Below, piece after piece: positions 1-8,499 of a stretch of 64,000 nucleotides of DNA (position 1 is the stretch's first letter; each line of letters begins with the position of its first letter). Source of the stretch: VYFG01 sp965248685 (GTDB taxonomy: Bacteria; Pseudomonadota; Gammaproteobacteria; Arenicellales; Poriferihabitantaceae). The notes beneath the pieces were generated by a model. The model saw only the letters and a program-made list of their open reading frames with translations. It was not told the DNA's origin and did not search any database. The DNA is taken from the NCBI GenBank assembly GCA_965248685.1, contig CBDFKC010000003.1, positions 2,418,001 to 2,482,000 of the forward strand, in the 5' to 3' direction. Both the position numbers and the translations under genes were made by a program.

Positions 1-1
1 C

Positions 2-277
2 GAAGATCCTTTGTCGCCCCAGGAGATTGCCGGGCATGTCGGGGTTTCATTGCGCCAGCTTGAACGTCTGTTTAAAAAATATCGAGCAACTACACCCCAG
101 CGGCACTATCTTGGATTGCGTCTGGAGACTGCTCGCCAACTTCTTTTGTATACCTCCCAATCCGGCCTTGACGTGGCTATTGCATCGGGATTCTCCTCCC
201 ATTCCCATTTCATCAAGTCCTATCGAGATCTTTACGGTCGCACACCCCACGAAGAACGAATATCGGATAAACCCTGA
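2..277 (+). CDS. AraC-family transcriptional regulator, C-terminal part (cut by window start)
   Basis: This is the C-terminal DNA-binding half of an AraC/XylS-family regulator; the reading frame is open to the first base, so the N-terminal sensor domain lies outside the window. Two helix-turn-helix units are visible: SPQEIAGHVGVSLRQLERLF, then the second unit around DVAIASGFSSHSHFIKSYRD followed by the usual family ending YGRTPHE. The sequence is of the GlxA/GbdR type (DJ-1/PfpI-like sensor plus AraC domain), members of which control glycine betaine, carnitine or arginine catabolism in other proteobacteria. It lies 110 bp before an MttB-like gene on the same strand, so regulation of the following quaternary-amine genes is a reasonable inference. 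Confidence 0.85.
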   Translation, partial: EDPLSPQEIAGHVGVSLRQLERLFKKYRATTPQRHYLGLRLETARQLLLYTSQSGLDVAIASGFSSHSHFIKSYRDLYGRTPHEERISDKP

Positions 278-386
278 GTTCAACTGGGTAGTTAAAGTCG
301 CCGACACTCCATCAGTAGTCGAAAATCCGTGGTCGTTGTGTCGCTAACAACGATTTAATTTAGCGTAATTAGTAAACGCGACTATC

Positions 387-1919
387 ATGGCCAGAAGAGG
401 AAAACGATCCCGGTCCGCTGAATCTAGATTATCGGATTCGTCCCCCAGTAATATTGACTATAAATCGATTCGCAGCAGTTTGGCGCCGGTATCGATTCTC
501 AGCGACGATCATCTGGAAGCGATCCATAGAGCTTCACTGCGCATTCTGGAAGAAATTGGAATTGAGTTTATGGGGCAATCGGCGAGGGATTTATTTCGCC
601 AGGCAGGCGCCGAGGTCGACGATCATTCAGGACAAGTAAGATTAAGCGCCGAAATTATTGAAAAGGCCCTGGAAACCGCGCCCGCGGAAATCACCCTGAC
701 GCCGCGCAATCCTGCTAATAAAATGGTGCTGGGGGGAAACTCGATTTGTACTACGTCAGTGGGCGGTCCTCCCAATGTACATGATTTTGTTAACGGACGG
801 CGCAACGGAAATTTCCAAGATTACTGTAATTTGCTCAAGTTAGTGCAATCATTTGACGTGGTACACGCCACCGGTAATCAACCGACTCCACCCATGGAAT
901 TACAGGCGTTTTCACGGCACCTGGATTGCTATATGGCGAATGCCACGTTGACCGATAAGTGCTGGGTTAATACCAGTATTGGTGCAGACCGGGCGATGGA
1001 TGGGATCAATATCTCGGCAATATCGCGCGGCATATCACTCGCCGAAATGGCGCAGTCTCCCTCCTGCATCACCATAATTTCGGTCAATTCTCCGCGACGG
1101 TTTGACGGCGATATGGCAGATGGATTGATCGCCACGTCACGACATGGCCAATGTGTCGCGGTTACGCCGTTTACCCTGATGGGTGCGATGACCGCGACCA
1201 CGTTACCAGGCGCGCTGTCCCAACAAAATGCTGAGGCCTTGTCCGGCGTCGTACTGACCCAATTGGCCAAACCCGGGGCGCCCGTCATGTATGGAAGTTA
1301 TACCTCCAATGTGGACATGCGTACTGGAGCTCCGGCCTTTGGTACACCTGAATACGCCCGGGGTGTGTTGGCTTCAGGGCAGTTGGCGAGAAAATACGGT
1401 ATTCCATTTCGTTGCAGTAATTCTGCAACCGCCAATACCGTGGATGCCCAGGCGACTTACGAGGCTGAGATGTCACTTTGGTCTTGTTTTATGGGACATA
1501 CCAACCTGCTTTATCACGCAGCGGGCTGGATGGAAGGTGGATTAACTGCATCATTTGAAAAGTTTGTACTAGACGCCGAATTGCTGCAGATGCTGGCAGA
1601 GACGGTTAAACCGTTTGAGATAGACAACGACTCATTGGCCTGGGAAGCAATTTCTGAAATTCCCACGGGTGGTCAGTTTTTTGATCATCCGCATACCCTG
1701 GCACGCTACAAAAATGTGTTCTACGAATCGACCTTATCAGACTGGCGCAACTTTGAAGTTTGGCAAATGGATAGCGCAAAGTCCGCCACCCAAAGGGCAA
1801 CCGAAGTTTGGCAGCATAAGCTGGCTGAGTATCAGCAACCAGAAATTGATCCGTCCTATCAGGAAGAAATGGAGGCCTTCGTTTCCCGGCGCAAAACAGA
1901 AATTGCGAAGAGTCTTTAG
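387..1919 (+). CDS. trimethylamine methyltransferase (MttB) family protein, non-pyrrolysine type
   Basis: A 510-residue member of the MttB superfamily. Founding members move a methyl group from trimethylamine to a corrinoid protein using pyrrolysine; homologues without pyrrolysine (for example MtgB, MtpB, MtcB) demethylate glycine betaine, proline betaine or carnitine. The frame is uninterrupted and has no internal TAG, so pyrrolysine is not used; the natural stop is TAG at 1917. Family regions are seen around residues 85-140 (TLTPRNPANKMVLGGNS, TTSVGGPPNVHDF) and in the glycine-rich middle. No corrinoid protein or corrinoid-activating gene is in the window. Neighbours (CoA-transferase, dimethylglycine-dehydrogenase-like protein, aminotransferase) suggest use of a quaternary amine. 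The exact substrate cannot be read from sequence. Confidence 0.85.
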   Translation: MARRGKRSRSAESRLSDSSPSNIDYKSIRSSLAPVSILSDDHLEAIHRASLRILEEIGIEFMGQSARDLFRQAGAEVDDHSGQVRLSAEIIEKALETAPAEITLTPRNPANKMVLGGNSICTTSVGGPPNVHDFVNGRRNGNFQDYCNLLKLVQSFDVVHATGNQPTPPMELQAFSRHLDCYMANATLTDKCWVNTSIGADRAMDGINISAISRGISLAEMAQSPSCITIISVNSPRRFDGDMADGLIATSRHGQCVAVTPFTLMGAMTATTLPGALSQQNAEALSGVVLTQLAKPGAPVMYGSYTSNVDMRTGAPAFGTPEYARGVLASGQLARKYGIPFRCSNSATANTVDAQATYEAEMSLWSCFMGHTNLLYHAAGWMEGGLTASFEKFVLDAELLQMLAETVKPFEIDNDSLAWEAISEIPTGGQFFDHPHTLARYKNVFYESTLSDWRNFEVWQMDSAKSATQRATEVWQHKLAEYQQPEIDPSYQEEMEAFVSRRKTEIAKSL

Positions 1920-1942
1920 ACTATTGAACTTGCGCTACATCT

Positions 1943-3145
1943 TTATCGTCCCGGTTTTATCGCCCCGGTGCTGGCAAATTCATCTATTTTAGAACTGTCG
2001 AATCCTGCTTGCTGGAGAATTTCCCGAGTGTGTTGCCCATGTCGGGGTGGTGGCGTACGCAACTCCGGACCGTTATGTTCGAAACTAAAGGCAGCAGTGG
2101 GTAAGGCGACCTGATTGCCGTCCAGTTCTATCTGCTGTAAAACACCGCGCTGCGTTATCTGCGGATGAGATAGTGTTTCATCAATACTGCGTACTCTGGC
2201 GGCTGGGACCTTGACCTCATTGAATCGCCGCTCCCATTCTTCTGCGTCGGCGGTCAGCATTATTTCACTTATGCGGATGCGATCGGTTTCCCGGTATGCG
2301 GCAAATTCGTAGCCAGGTAATGCTCGCATTGTTTTTCCATGCTCGGCGTCTCCCATTACTTTCCATGCATTGAATAATTGTTCACCTGAATACGCGCCAA
2401 TCATGATTAAACCCTGTTTGGTCTGAAAGCAGCCATAGCCAGCATTCGACGGACTGCTGTTGCCGGATACCGATGGTATCTTTCCGCTGGTCGCCAGGTG
2501 GGTGGTGCTGGTGCTGGTGAGCATAATCGCGGCATCCAGCATGGATATATCTATTCGTTGCCCCTGGCCGGTCTGATGCCGTTGATACAAAGCTGCAGAG
2601 ATAGCAAAGGCAGCCTGTATCCCGGTGCCGTAGTCCAATACCGGCGGTCCTACCTTGATCGGTGCATCTTGCTCGCTACCAGTAGACGCCATAAGTCCGG
2701 ATATGGCTTGTATGACATTGTCGTAGGCGGTTCGATTTCCAAGCGGACCACTTTGACCGAAACCAGTTAACGAACAGTAGATAATATCCGGCTTGATTGC
2801 TTTAACATCCTGGTAGCCCAGGCCGAGGGCCTCCAGTGCACCGGTGCGATAATTTTCCACCAATACGTCTGCGCTGGAGATGAGTCGAGCCATTATCTCT
2901 TTTGCCGTGGTTGATTTTAAGTCCAACGCCAGAGAACGTTTGTTCGCATTCTGTGCCAGAAAGACCGAACCCATTCCGGCTTTGTTCGCGTCAAGATCAG
3001 CGCCATCCTGGCGCACTGAATCCGGATGTTCCGGATGCTCGATTTTGATTACATCTGCGCCAAGTGCAGCCAGTTGATAGGTGCAGAATGGACCGGCAAT
3101 GACATGGGTTAAATCAATTACCCGGATATTGGAAAACGGTTGCAT
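1943..3145 (-). CDS. class III (CaiB/BaiF family) CoA-transferase
   Basis: Catalyses transfer of coenzyme A between carboxylic acids. The N-terminus reads MQPFSNIRVIDLTHVIAGPF, the standard opening of the family, followed by LGADVIKIEHP. The aspartate nucleophile is probably in the VLDYGTGIQAAFAI segment, and TGQGQRIDISMLDAAIM is the typical family block after it. About 400 residues, the usual length. I chose ATG at 3145 because the upstream extension (MHRKYFREFN) does not fit the family. It is convergent with the MttB-like gene and divergent from the flavoprotein gene at 3256, so it shares their neighbourhood but not their transcript. By analogy with carnitine metabolism it may activate a betaine or a breakdown product with CoA; that is inference. 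Confidence 0.9.
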   Translation of the reverse strand: MQPFSNIRVIDLTHVIAGPFCTYQLAALGADVIKIEHPEHPDSVRQDGADLDANKAGMGSVFLAQNANKRSLALDLKSTTAKEIMARLISSADVLVENYRTGALEALGLGYQDVKAIKPDIIYCSLTGFGQSGPLGNRTAYDNVIQAISGLMASTGSEQDAPIKVGPPVLDYGTGIQAAFAISAALYQRHQTGQGQRIDISMLDAAIMLTSTSTTHLATSGKIPSVSGNSSPSNAGYGCFQTKQGLIMIGAYSGEQLFNAWKVMGDAEHGKTMRALPGYEFAAYRETDRIRISEIMLTADAEEWERRFNEVKVPAARVRSIDETLSHPQITQRGVLQQIELDGNQVALPTAAFSFEHNGPELRTPPPRHGQHTREILQQAGFDSSKIDEFASTGAIKPGR

Positions 3146-3220
3146 GTTGAATTCCCGAAAATATTTCCGGTGCAATTATAGGGTGCGAATTGTGTCGTTG
3201 ATATATACAATATGTTTAAT

Positions 3221-3250
3221 TAACTCCAATTAACTCCAACTAAATCCAAC
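3221..3250 (+). repeat. three tandem 10-bp repeats in a divergent promoter region
   Basis: Three adjacent decamers, TAACTCCAAT, TAACTCCAAC and TAAATCCAAC, end five bases before the start codon at 3256. The 10-bp period would place them on one face of the helix, but they also overlap where a ribosome binding site should be. Function unknown. Confidence 0.5.
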
Positions 3251-3255
3251 AGGGT

Positions 3256-5727
3256 ATGGAACCTGCAAGCAGTTCGATGACGCTTCCCAAGCATGCGTCA
3301 GTAGTCGTTATTGGCGGAGGCGTTATGGGGTGTTCAACCCTATACCATCTCGCCAAGTTTGGCGTGTCTGACGCCATTTTACTGGAACGCAATAAACTGA
3401 CTTCCGGCACTACCTGGCACTCTGCCGCTCAGGTCAGGGCTCTTCGTTCGAGTCGAAATCTGACCGACCTGATCCGTTATTCGGTTTCACTGTATTCATC
3501 CCTGGAACAGGAAACTGGACAGCCTACGGGTTGGATCAACAAAGGTTCGTTATCTATTGCAACCAATCAATCTCGACTGACCCATATATTGAGGCAGCAG
3601 GCGCTGGCGCATAGTTTTGGCGTGGTTACAGATTCTATTTCCGCCGGAGAAGCCAGTGAACATTGGCCGTTGATGAATGCCGACGACGTAATCGGGGCTG
3701 TGTGGTCACCCGATGACGGAAGGGTCAGCCCATCGGATCTTTGCGCGGCATTAACCAAGGGCGCTCGCGCTTATGGTGGCAGAATTTTTGAAGATTCTGG
3801 GGTAGAAGGCATTGTCACTGAAGGCGGTCGGGTAGTAGCAGTAGAAACTGTCGGTGGCACCGTCCGCTGTGACGCGATTGCCCTGTGCAGCGGATTGTGG
3901 AGTAAAGAGAATGGGAACATGGCCGGGGTAAACGTTCCGTTGTGGCCCTGTGAGCATTTTTACCTGTTAACCAAACCGATTGAGGGGATTTCAGGCAATA
4001 TGCCGACCTTATCGGATCACGATTCCCATCTGTATATACGTGATGACTCAGGTGGATTGCTGATCGGTTGTTTTGAACCCATGGGCAAGTCGATTGATCC
4101 GGCTGCATTGGGAAAGAATTTTGCGTTTCAATTGCTGGAAGAAGATTGGGATCATTTTGAACCCATGATGATTAACGCGTTACATCGATTACCAATACTG
4201 GAGCAGGCTGAGGTCAAAACCCTGCTTAATGGACCGGAGAGCTTCACTCCAGATGGCTCATTTTTACTCGGCGAAAGTGCCGAGACCCGAGGTTTTTTTC
4301 TTGGCTGCGGGATGAATTCTGTTGGCGTTGCGAGTGGTGGCGGAGCGGGTATGGCGCTGGCCCGCAATATCATTGATGGACATCTACCAATGGACTTACA
4401 TGAAGTGGACCCTAAACGATTCCCCAATTGTTTTAACTCGGCTGCTGCCCTGGCCCAACGGGTTCCGGAAGTGTTGGGCAAACACTATGAAATCACGTTT
4501 CCCGGTCGTCAATGGCAGACCGCGCGCCGGCTGCGTCAATCCCCTCTTGAACCACGCTGGCGTCTGGCTAACGCGGTCTTTGGTCAGGTTTATGGTTGGG
4601 AGCGACCGCTATACTTCGCCAGGTCGAAAGTTATTGGAGACCAGCCAGAATTAACCTTCGAGCGCCCGGCATGGTTTGATCTGGTGGGCCATGAGGTGAA
4701 CCGGGCGCATACCGCCGCGGCGGTATTTGACCAATCCACCTTTGGAAAGATCAGAGTCACTGGCGCGGATGCCGAATCCTGGTTAAATCGTCTGTGTGCC
4801 AATAATATGGCACGAGCTCCAGGGAAGGTTATTTATACTGCGATGCTGAATGATCGAGGTGGAATTGAAAGTGATCTCACCGCGTTTCGAATCGGCGAAG
4901 AGGATTATCTGCTCTATATTGGAACCGCCGCGGTGAAAAGAGACATGGCGTGGCTGCGCAATCATCTCGAACCTGGGTTAAGAGTGACTTTAGTAGACGA
5001 AACCCCGCAATGGGGTGTTATTGCGCTGATGGGACCCGACACGCCAGTGCTCGCACGATCTCTCGGCGCCGGGGCATTAAATGAACTCAAATATTTTTCC
5101 CATCAGTCCCTGGAAATTGGTGGAATTGGGGTTACCGCAGCACGTATGTCGTTTGTTGGGGAGGCTGGATTCGAGCTGACTTGCCGCGCTGAAGATACTA
5201 TTCGGTTGTTCGATCTAATTGCCCAAGAGGGTGTTACTCCTGCTGGTCTGTATGCCCAAACCAGTATGCGAATCGAAAAGCGTTATTTAAGTTTCGGACA
5301 TGACCTGGATACCGATATTAATCCGCTCCAGGCGGATCTTGATTTTGCGGTCGACTGGAATTCGGAATTTATCGGTAAAAGTGCTTTGAAAAATATTCGG
5401 GAGAAACCGCTGGACAGTCGATTGATTTCAATTATATTGGATTCTCAGGACGCCAATTCAATCGGTAACGAGCCGATCTATTGCAATGGTGAAATTGTCG
5501 GGCAAACCACGTCTGCGGCCTATGGCTATCGGGTCGATCGGCCGGTTGCGCTGGGCTACATCCAATCCCGGATACTGAATTCGAGCGACATTTCAATCCA
5601 GGACGATTTGAAAGTTAATATTGATATTGCGCGTCAGATGTTCGCCGGTACCGTGCTGACTGGCCCGGTATTTGATCCAACTGGCGCACGCATGCGAACC
5701 AATTTACCAACAGGAAATTCGCTATGA
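3256..5727 (+). CDS. FAD-dependent dimethylglycine/sarcosine dehydrogenase-like protein with GcvT domain
   Basis: An 823-residue two-part flavoenzyme. The N-terminal DAO-type FAD domain starts with a Rossmann motif (VVVIGGGVMGCSTLYHLAKF) and carries TTWHSAAQV, where the His of the family forms the covalent link to FAD. The C-terminal half (from about residue 470) is a GcvT/aminomethyltransferase fold that normally binds tetrahydrofolate and captures the one-carbon unit. The architecture and length match dimethylglycine and sarcosine dehydrogenases, which oxidatively remove N-methyl groups. The stop codon overlaps the next start (ATGA at 5724), so the two genes are translationally coupled. It could act on dimethylglycine made from betaine by the MttB-like enzyme, or on another N-methyl amine; the substrate is not settled. 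Confidence 0.88.
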   Translation: MEPASSSMTLPKHASVVVIGGGVMGCSTLYHLAKFGVSDAILLERNKLTSGTTWHSAAQVRALRSSRNLTDLIRYSVSLYSSLEQETGQPTGWINKGSLSIATNQSRLTHILRQQALAHSFGVVTDSISAGEASEHWPLMNADDVIGAVWSPDDGRVSPSDLCAALTKGARAYGGRIFEDSGVEGIVTEGGRVVAVETVGGTVRCDAIALCSGLWSKENGNMAGVNVPLWPCEHFYLLTKPIEGISGNMPTLSDHDSHLYIRDDSGGLLIGCFEPMGKSIDPAALGKNFAFQLLEEDWDHFEPMMINALHRLPILEQAEVKTLLNGPESFTPDGSFLLGESAETRGFFLGCGMNSVGVASGGGAGMALARNIIDGHLPMDLHEVDPKRFPNCFNSAAALAQRVPEVLGKHYEITFPGRQWQTARRLRQSPLEPRWRLANAVFGQVYGWERPLYFARSKVIGDQPELTFERPAWFDLVGHEVNRAHTAAAVFDQSTFGKIRVTGADAESWLNRLCANNMARAPGKVIYTAMLNDRGGIESDLTAFRIGEEDYLLYIGTAAVKRDMAWLRNHLEPGLRVTLVDETPQWGVIALMGPDTPVLARSLGAGALNELKYFSHQSLEIGGIGVTAARMSFVGEAGFELTCRAEDTIRLFDLIAQEGVTPAGLYAQTSMRIEKRYLSFGHDLDTDINPLQADLDFAVDWNSEFIGKSALKNIREKPLDSRLISIILDSQDANSIGNEPIYCNGEIVGQTTSAAYGYRVDRPVALGYIQSRILNSSDISIQDDLKVNIDIARQMFAGTVLTGPVFDPTGARMRTNLPTGNSL

Positions 5728-7055
5728 CCCATGTCTTTCCCAGACACACGAAATCCATCCCTCCAATCGCATGGGAAGGGCAGGGGTGTTACCTGATTGA
5801 TAGTAGCGGCAAGCGTTATCTCGACGGATCCGGCGGCGCAGCTGTATCCTGCCTTGGTCACGGTGATTCTGAGGTTATTGACAAGGTTAAACAACAACTC
5901 GAACAATTGGAATTTGCCCATAGCGGCTTTTTCAGTACAGAACCCGCGGAGCAATTGGCGGATTTATTAATCAAGCATGCGCCGGGTAATCTCGATAAAG
6001 TGTATTTTGTTTCCGGCGGATCCGAGGCGGTGGAAGCGTCGCTTAAGCTGGCGCGCCAATACTTTCTGGAAAAAGGTGAGCCGTCCCGCTGCAGGGTCAT
6101 TTCAAGGTTACAGAGTTATCATGGAAATACCCTGGGAGCCCTGGCCGCCGGGGGTAATATGTGGCGTCGAGAGCCATTCTCCCCGTTACTGGTCGATACC
6201 AGTCATATCAGTCCGTGTTATGCCTATCGGGGCCAGCATGAGGGAGAATCTGATGTGGCCTACGGTATTCGGGTTGCCGATGAATTAGAACAGGAAATAA
6301 TCCGTCTGGGGGCGGAGCAGGTAATGGCGTTTATCGCTGAACCGGTAGTCGGCGCAACTCTGGGAGCGGTTCCTTCGGTGGAGGGGTATTTTCGTCGAAT
6401 CCGGGAAATTTGTGATCGCTATGGTGTGCTGCTGATCCTGGATGAGGTTATGTGTGGGATGGGTAGAACCGGAACATTGTATGCCTGTGAGCAAGATGGG
6501 ATAGCGCCAGACATAATGGCAATTGCCAAAGGCCTGGGCGCGGGGTATCAACCTATTGGTGCAATGCTGTGTACCGACACAATTTATCAGGCGATTGAAC
6601 AGGGAAGCGGATTTTTTCAGCATGGGCACACATACCTTGGGCATCCGGTGGCCTGTGCGGCCGGACTTGCGGTTGTATCCGCAATGCTTGAAAGGGATCT
6701 GTTAGATCAGTGCGCCGTTCAGGGCGGCAAGTTGGATAATGCACTTCGAGTTCACTTTGCTGATCACCCCCACGTCGGTGATATTCGTGGGCGCGGATTG
6801 TTTCGCGGAGTCGAGCTGGTGCGTGACAAATTGTCTCGGGAAGCCTTTGACCCTTATCTTGGGGTCAACAAGAAATTGAAAAAGGCAGCGTTCGAAGCTG
6901 GATTAATCTGTTATCCCATGGGTGGCACCATCGACGGCCAGCGCGGGGACCATGTTCTGTTGGCGCCGCCATTTATTATCAGTGACAACCAGATTGATGA
7001 ATTGGTCGAAAAATTATCCATTGCAATCGATACCGCAACCAGCGGGTTAAATTAA
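5724..7055 (+). CDS. class III PLP-dependent aminotransferase
   Basis: A 443-residue fold-type I aminotransferase of the class III group (acetylornithine, GABA, beta-alanine, BioA-like and related enzymes). Seen are the PLP phosphate-binding region VYFVSGGSEAVEASLKLAR, the cofactor aspartate in LLILDEVMCGMGRTG, and the Schiff-base lysine in IMAIAKGLGAGYQP (K269). C-terminal features GDIRGRGLFRGVEL and GDHVLLAPPFII are also typical. It overlaps the preceding flavoprotein gene by four bases. In this context it may process an amino product or aldehyde from the amine pathway. Donor and acceptor cannot be assigned from sequence. Confidence 0.88.
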   Translation: MTHVFPRHTKSIPPIAWEGQGCYLIDSSGKRYLDGSGGAAVSCLGHGDSEVIDKVKQQLEQLEFAHSGFFSTEPAEQLADLLIKHAPGNLDKVYFVSGGSEAVEASLKLARQYFLEKGEPSRCRVISRLQSYHGNTLGALAAGGNMWRREPFSPLLVDTSHISPCYAYRGQHEGESDVAYGIRVADELEQEIIRLGAEQVMAFIAEPVVGATLGAVPSVEGYFRRIREICDRYGVLLILDEVMCGMGRTGTLYACEQDGIAPDIMAIAKGLGAGYQPIGAMLCTDTIYQAIEQGSGFFQHGHTYLGHPVACAAGLAVVSAMLERDLLDQCAVQGGKLDNALRVHFADHPHVGDIRGRGLFRGVELVRDKLSREAFDPYLGVNKKLKKAAFEAGLICYPMGGTIDGQRGDHVLLAPPFIISDNQIDELVEKLSIAIDTATSGLN

Positions 7056-7156
7056 CACTGGTCAGTTTGTATCGGGCTTGATTGGAGCAAGCGACTCAAT
7101 TCGGTTCGATCAATTTTTAGAGATATATACGTACAACGGTCTTGCTTTTTTAATAT

Positions 7157-7183
7157 TAATCTATTATCGTCGATTATAGATTA
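7157..7183 (+). promoter_or_regulatory. 27-bp palindromic operator, probably bound by the ArsR-type repressor
   Basis: TAATCTATTATCG, one central T, then CGATTATAGATTA: 12 of 13 positions are complementary. ArsR-family repressors bind AT-rich inverted repeats of this size close to their own start codon. The site ends 18 bp before the ATG of the ArsR-type gene at 7202. Confidence 0.7.
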
Positions 7184-7201
7184 TTATGAACAACTGCAAC
7201 A

Positions 7202-7501
7202 ATGAAAGCTCTGGATCAACAACTCGCCGATACCTACGCCGATTGGTTTCGTTGCCTCGCAGACGGTACTCGGATAAAAATTCTGAATATTGTGGCAAGT
7301 GCCGGAGATCCGGTTACGGTAGGTGAGATTGTGCAACAAGCTGGACGGAGTCAATCCACGGTGTCCCATCATCTTAAGATTCTCGCCGCCGAGCGATTTA
7401 TATTTATAGAACAAGAGGGGATTCGGACCTACGTCAAGGTCAATACTACCTGCATGACCGCGCTACCCGAGGCGGCACTGGCTATTATGGGAAGAAGCTG
7501 A
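7202..7501 (+). CDS. ArsR/SmtB-family transcriptional repressor
   Basis: A 99-residue winged-helix protein. The helix-turn-helix is TVGEIVQQAGRSQSTVSHHL, followed by a beta-wing at FIFIEQEGIRTYVKV. The classic ELCVCDL metal site in the recognition helix is absent; the only cysteines are C18 near the N-terminus and C84 near the C-terminus, so the ligand could be an arsenical, another metal, or a thiol-reactive compound. It overlaps the permease gene by one base (TGATG), which indicates coupled translation. Autoregulation through the palindrome just upstream is likely. Confidence 0.88.
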   Translation: MKALDQQLADTYADWFRCLADGTRIKILNIVASAGDPVTVGEIVQQAGRSQSTVSHHLKILAAERFIFIEQEGIRTYVKVNTTCMTALPEAALAIMGRS

Positions 7502-8430
7502 TGTTGGGGCAAGGTCGAATAGTGGGCGATACCCTTTATCTGCTGGCGGAATTGGCCGTGTTGTTTTTTACCGTAGCATTGCTTATCCAGTTGATGCAGC
7601 GTCGGGTCGGTCCAGTGCGACTCAGGAACTGGATGGGTGGCCATCCAGTGGTTGCGGCGCTGAAAGGTATTAGTATCGGATTCATTACGCCGTTTTGCAC
7701 CTACTCTGCGATACCTATGCTGCTGGGTTTACGCCAGGCAGGGGTGCCTGTGGCAGGCTATGTTGCATTTATAATGGCGGCGCCGGTACTCGATCCGGTG
7801 TTATTTGGCGCTTTGTTTATCATTGTTGGTGGTACTGCTGCCGGTATCTACCTGGTGGTGGCTTTTGTCGCAGCGATCACTCTGGCTCTGATCGCGCAAT
7901 ATGTTGGCATTGAAAATCAGCTTAAGCCCTTGCCTGCAGGATTCGGTGGGACTAACCCAGAGGCTCCGGCCTGCTCTCTTGACAGCGCTTATGATCAGGC
8001 AAACTGGAAAGGGCTCACCAAAGAATTGCCTGGAGCCGTGAGTGCAGCCACCAGACTGTTGCGCTCAGTGGGTCCGCTACTCCTGTTAGGCGTTCTAATT
8101 GGTATCGCCATCGAAATTTTTGTTTCTCCAGGCGCAGTGGCCCATATAACCGGAAATGACAGCAGCTTTGCAATACCAGCCGCTGCTGCCCTGGGGACAC
8201 CGTTGTATTTTAGTACTGCTTTATTTGTGCCAATCGCGGATTCCCTGGCCGCGGCTGGAGTAGGAATAGGTGCAATTGTCGCATTGACGATAGCCGGGTC
8301 TGGTGCCAATTTGCCTGAATTTATCTTGCTGATGCGGTTCGCCAAAATCCCGTTGATTAGCGCATTTTTCGCATACGTTTTTCTGGTGGCGGTTATTGGT
8401 GGAACCCTGGCACAGCATATTGTTTCCTGA
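7501..8430 (+). CDS. ArsP-like / UPF0718 family permease
   Basis: A 309-residue integral membrane protein with about eight hydrophobic segments and a hydrophilic loop around residues 140-180. The motif CTYSAIPMLLGL near residue 65 and its internal counterpart around PAAAALGTPLYFSTAL are typical of the permease family that includes ArsP, an exporter of trivalent organoarsenicals. The canonical ArsP cysteine pair is reduced here to one Cys in CTYSAIP. Co-transcription with an ArsR-type repressor supports an efflux role under control of a toxic ligand. The substrate is unproven; methylated arsenic or a thiol/metal compound are options. Confidence 0.78.
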   Translation: MLGQGRIVGDTLYLLAELAVLFFTVALLIQLMQRRVGPVRLRNWMGGHPVVAALKGISIGFITPFCTYSAIPMLLGLRQAGVPVAGYVAFIMAAPVLDPVLFGALFIIVGGTAAGIYLVVAFVAAITLALIAQYVGIENQLKPLPAGFGGTNPEAPACSLDSAYDQANWKGLTKELPGAVSAATRLLRSVGPLLLLGVLIGIAIEIFVSPGAVAHITGNDSSFAIPAAAALGTPLYFSTALFVPIADSLAAAGVGIGAIVALTIAGSGANLPEFILLMRFAKIPLISAFFAYVFLVAVIGGTLAQHIVS

Positions 8431-8499
8431 TCCGGATCGGGTTCGAAGCTTCCCGGACCAAAATACTTTCAGATAGTTCTATTGTAGTATTCTGCCGTC

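Noticed and set aside
387..1919. Pyrrolysine-containing MttB
   Set aside because: The reading frame has no internal TAG; TAG occurs only as the stop at 1917, far beyond the family's pyrrolysine position.
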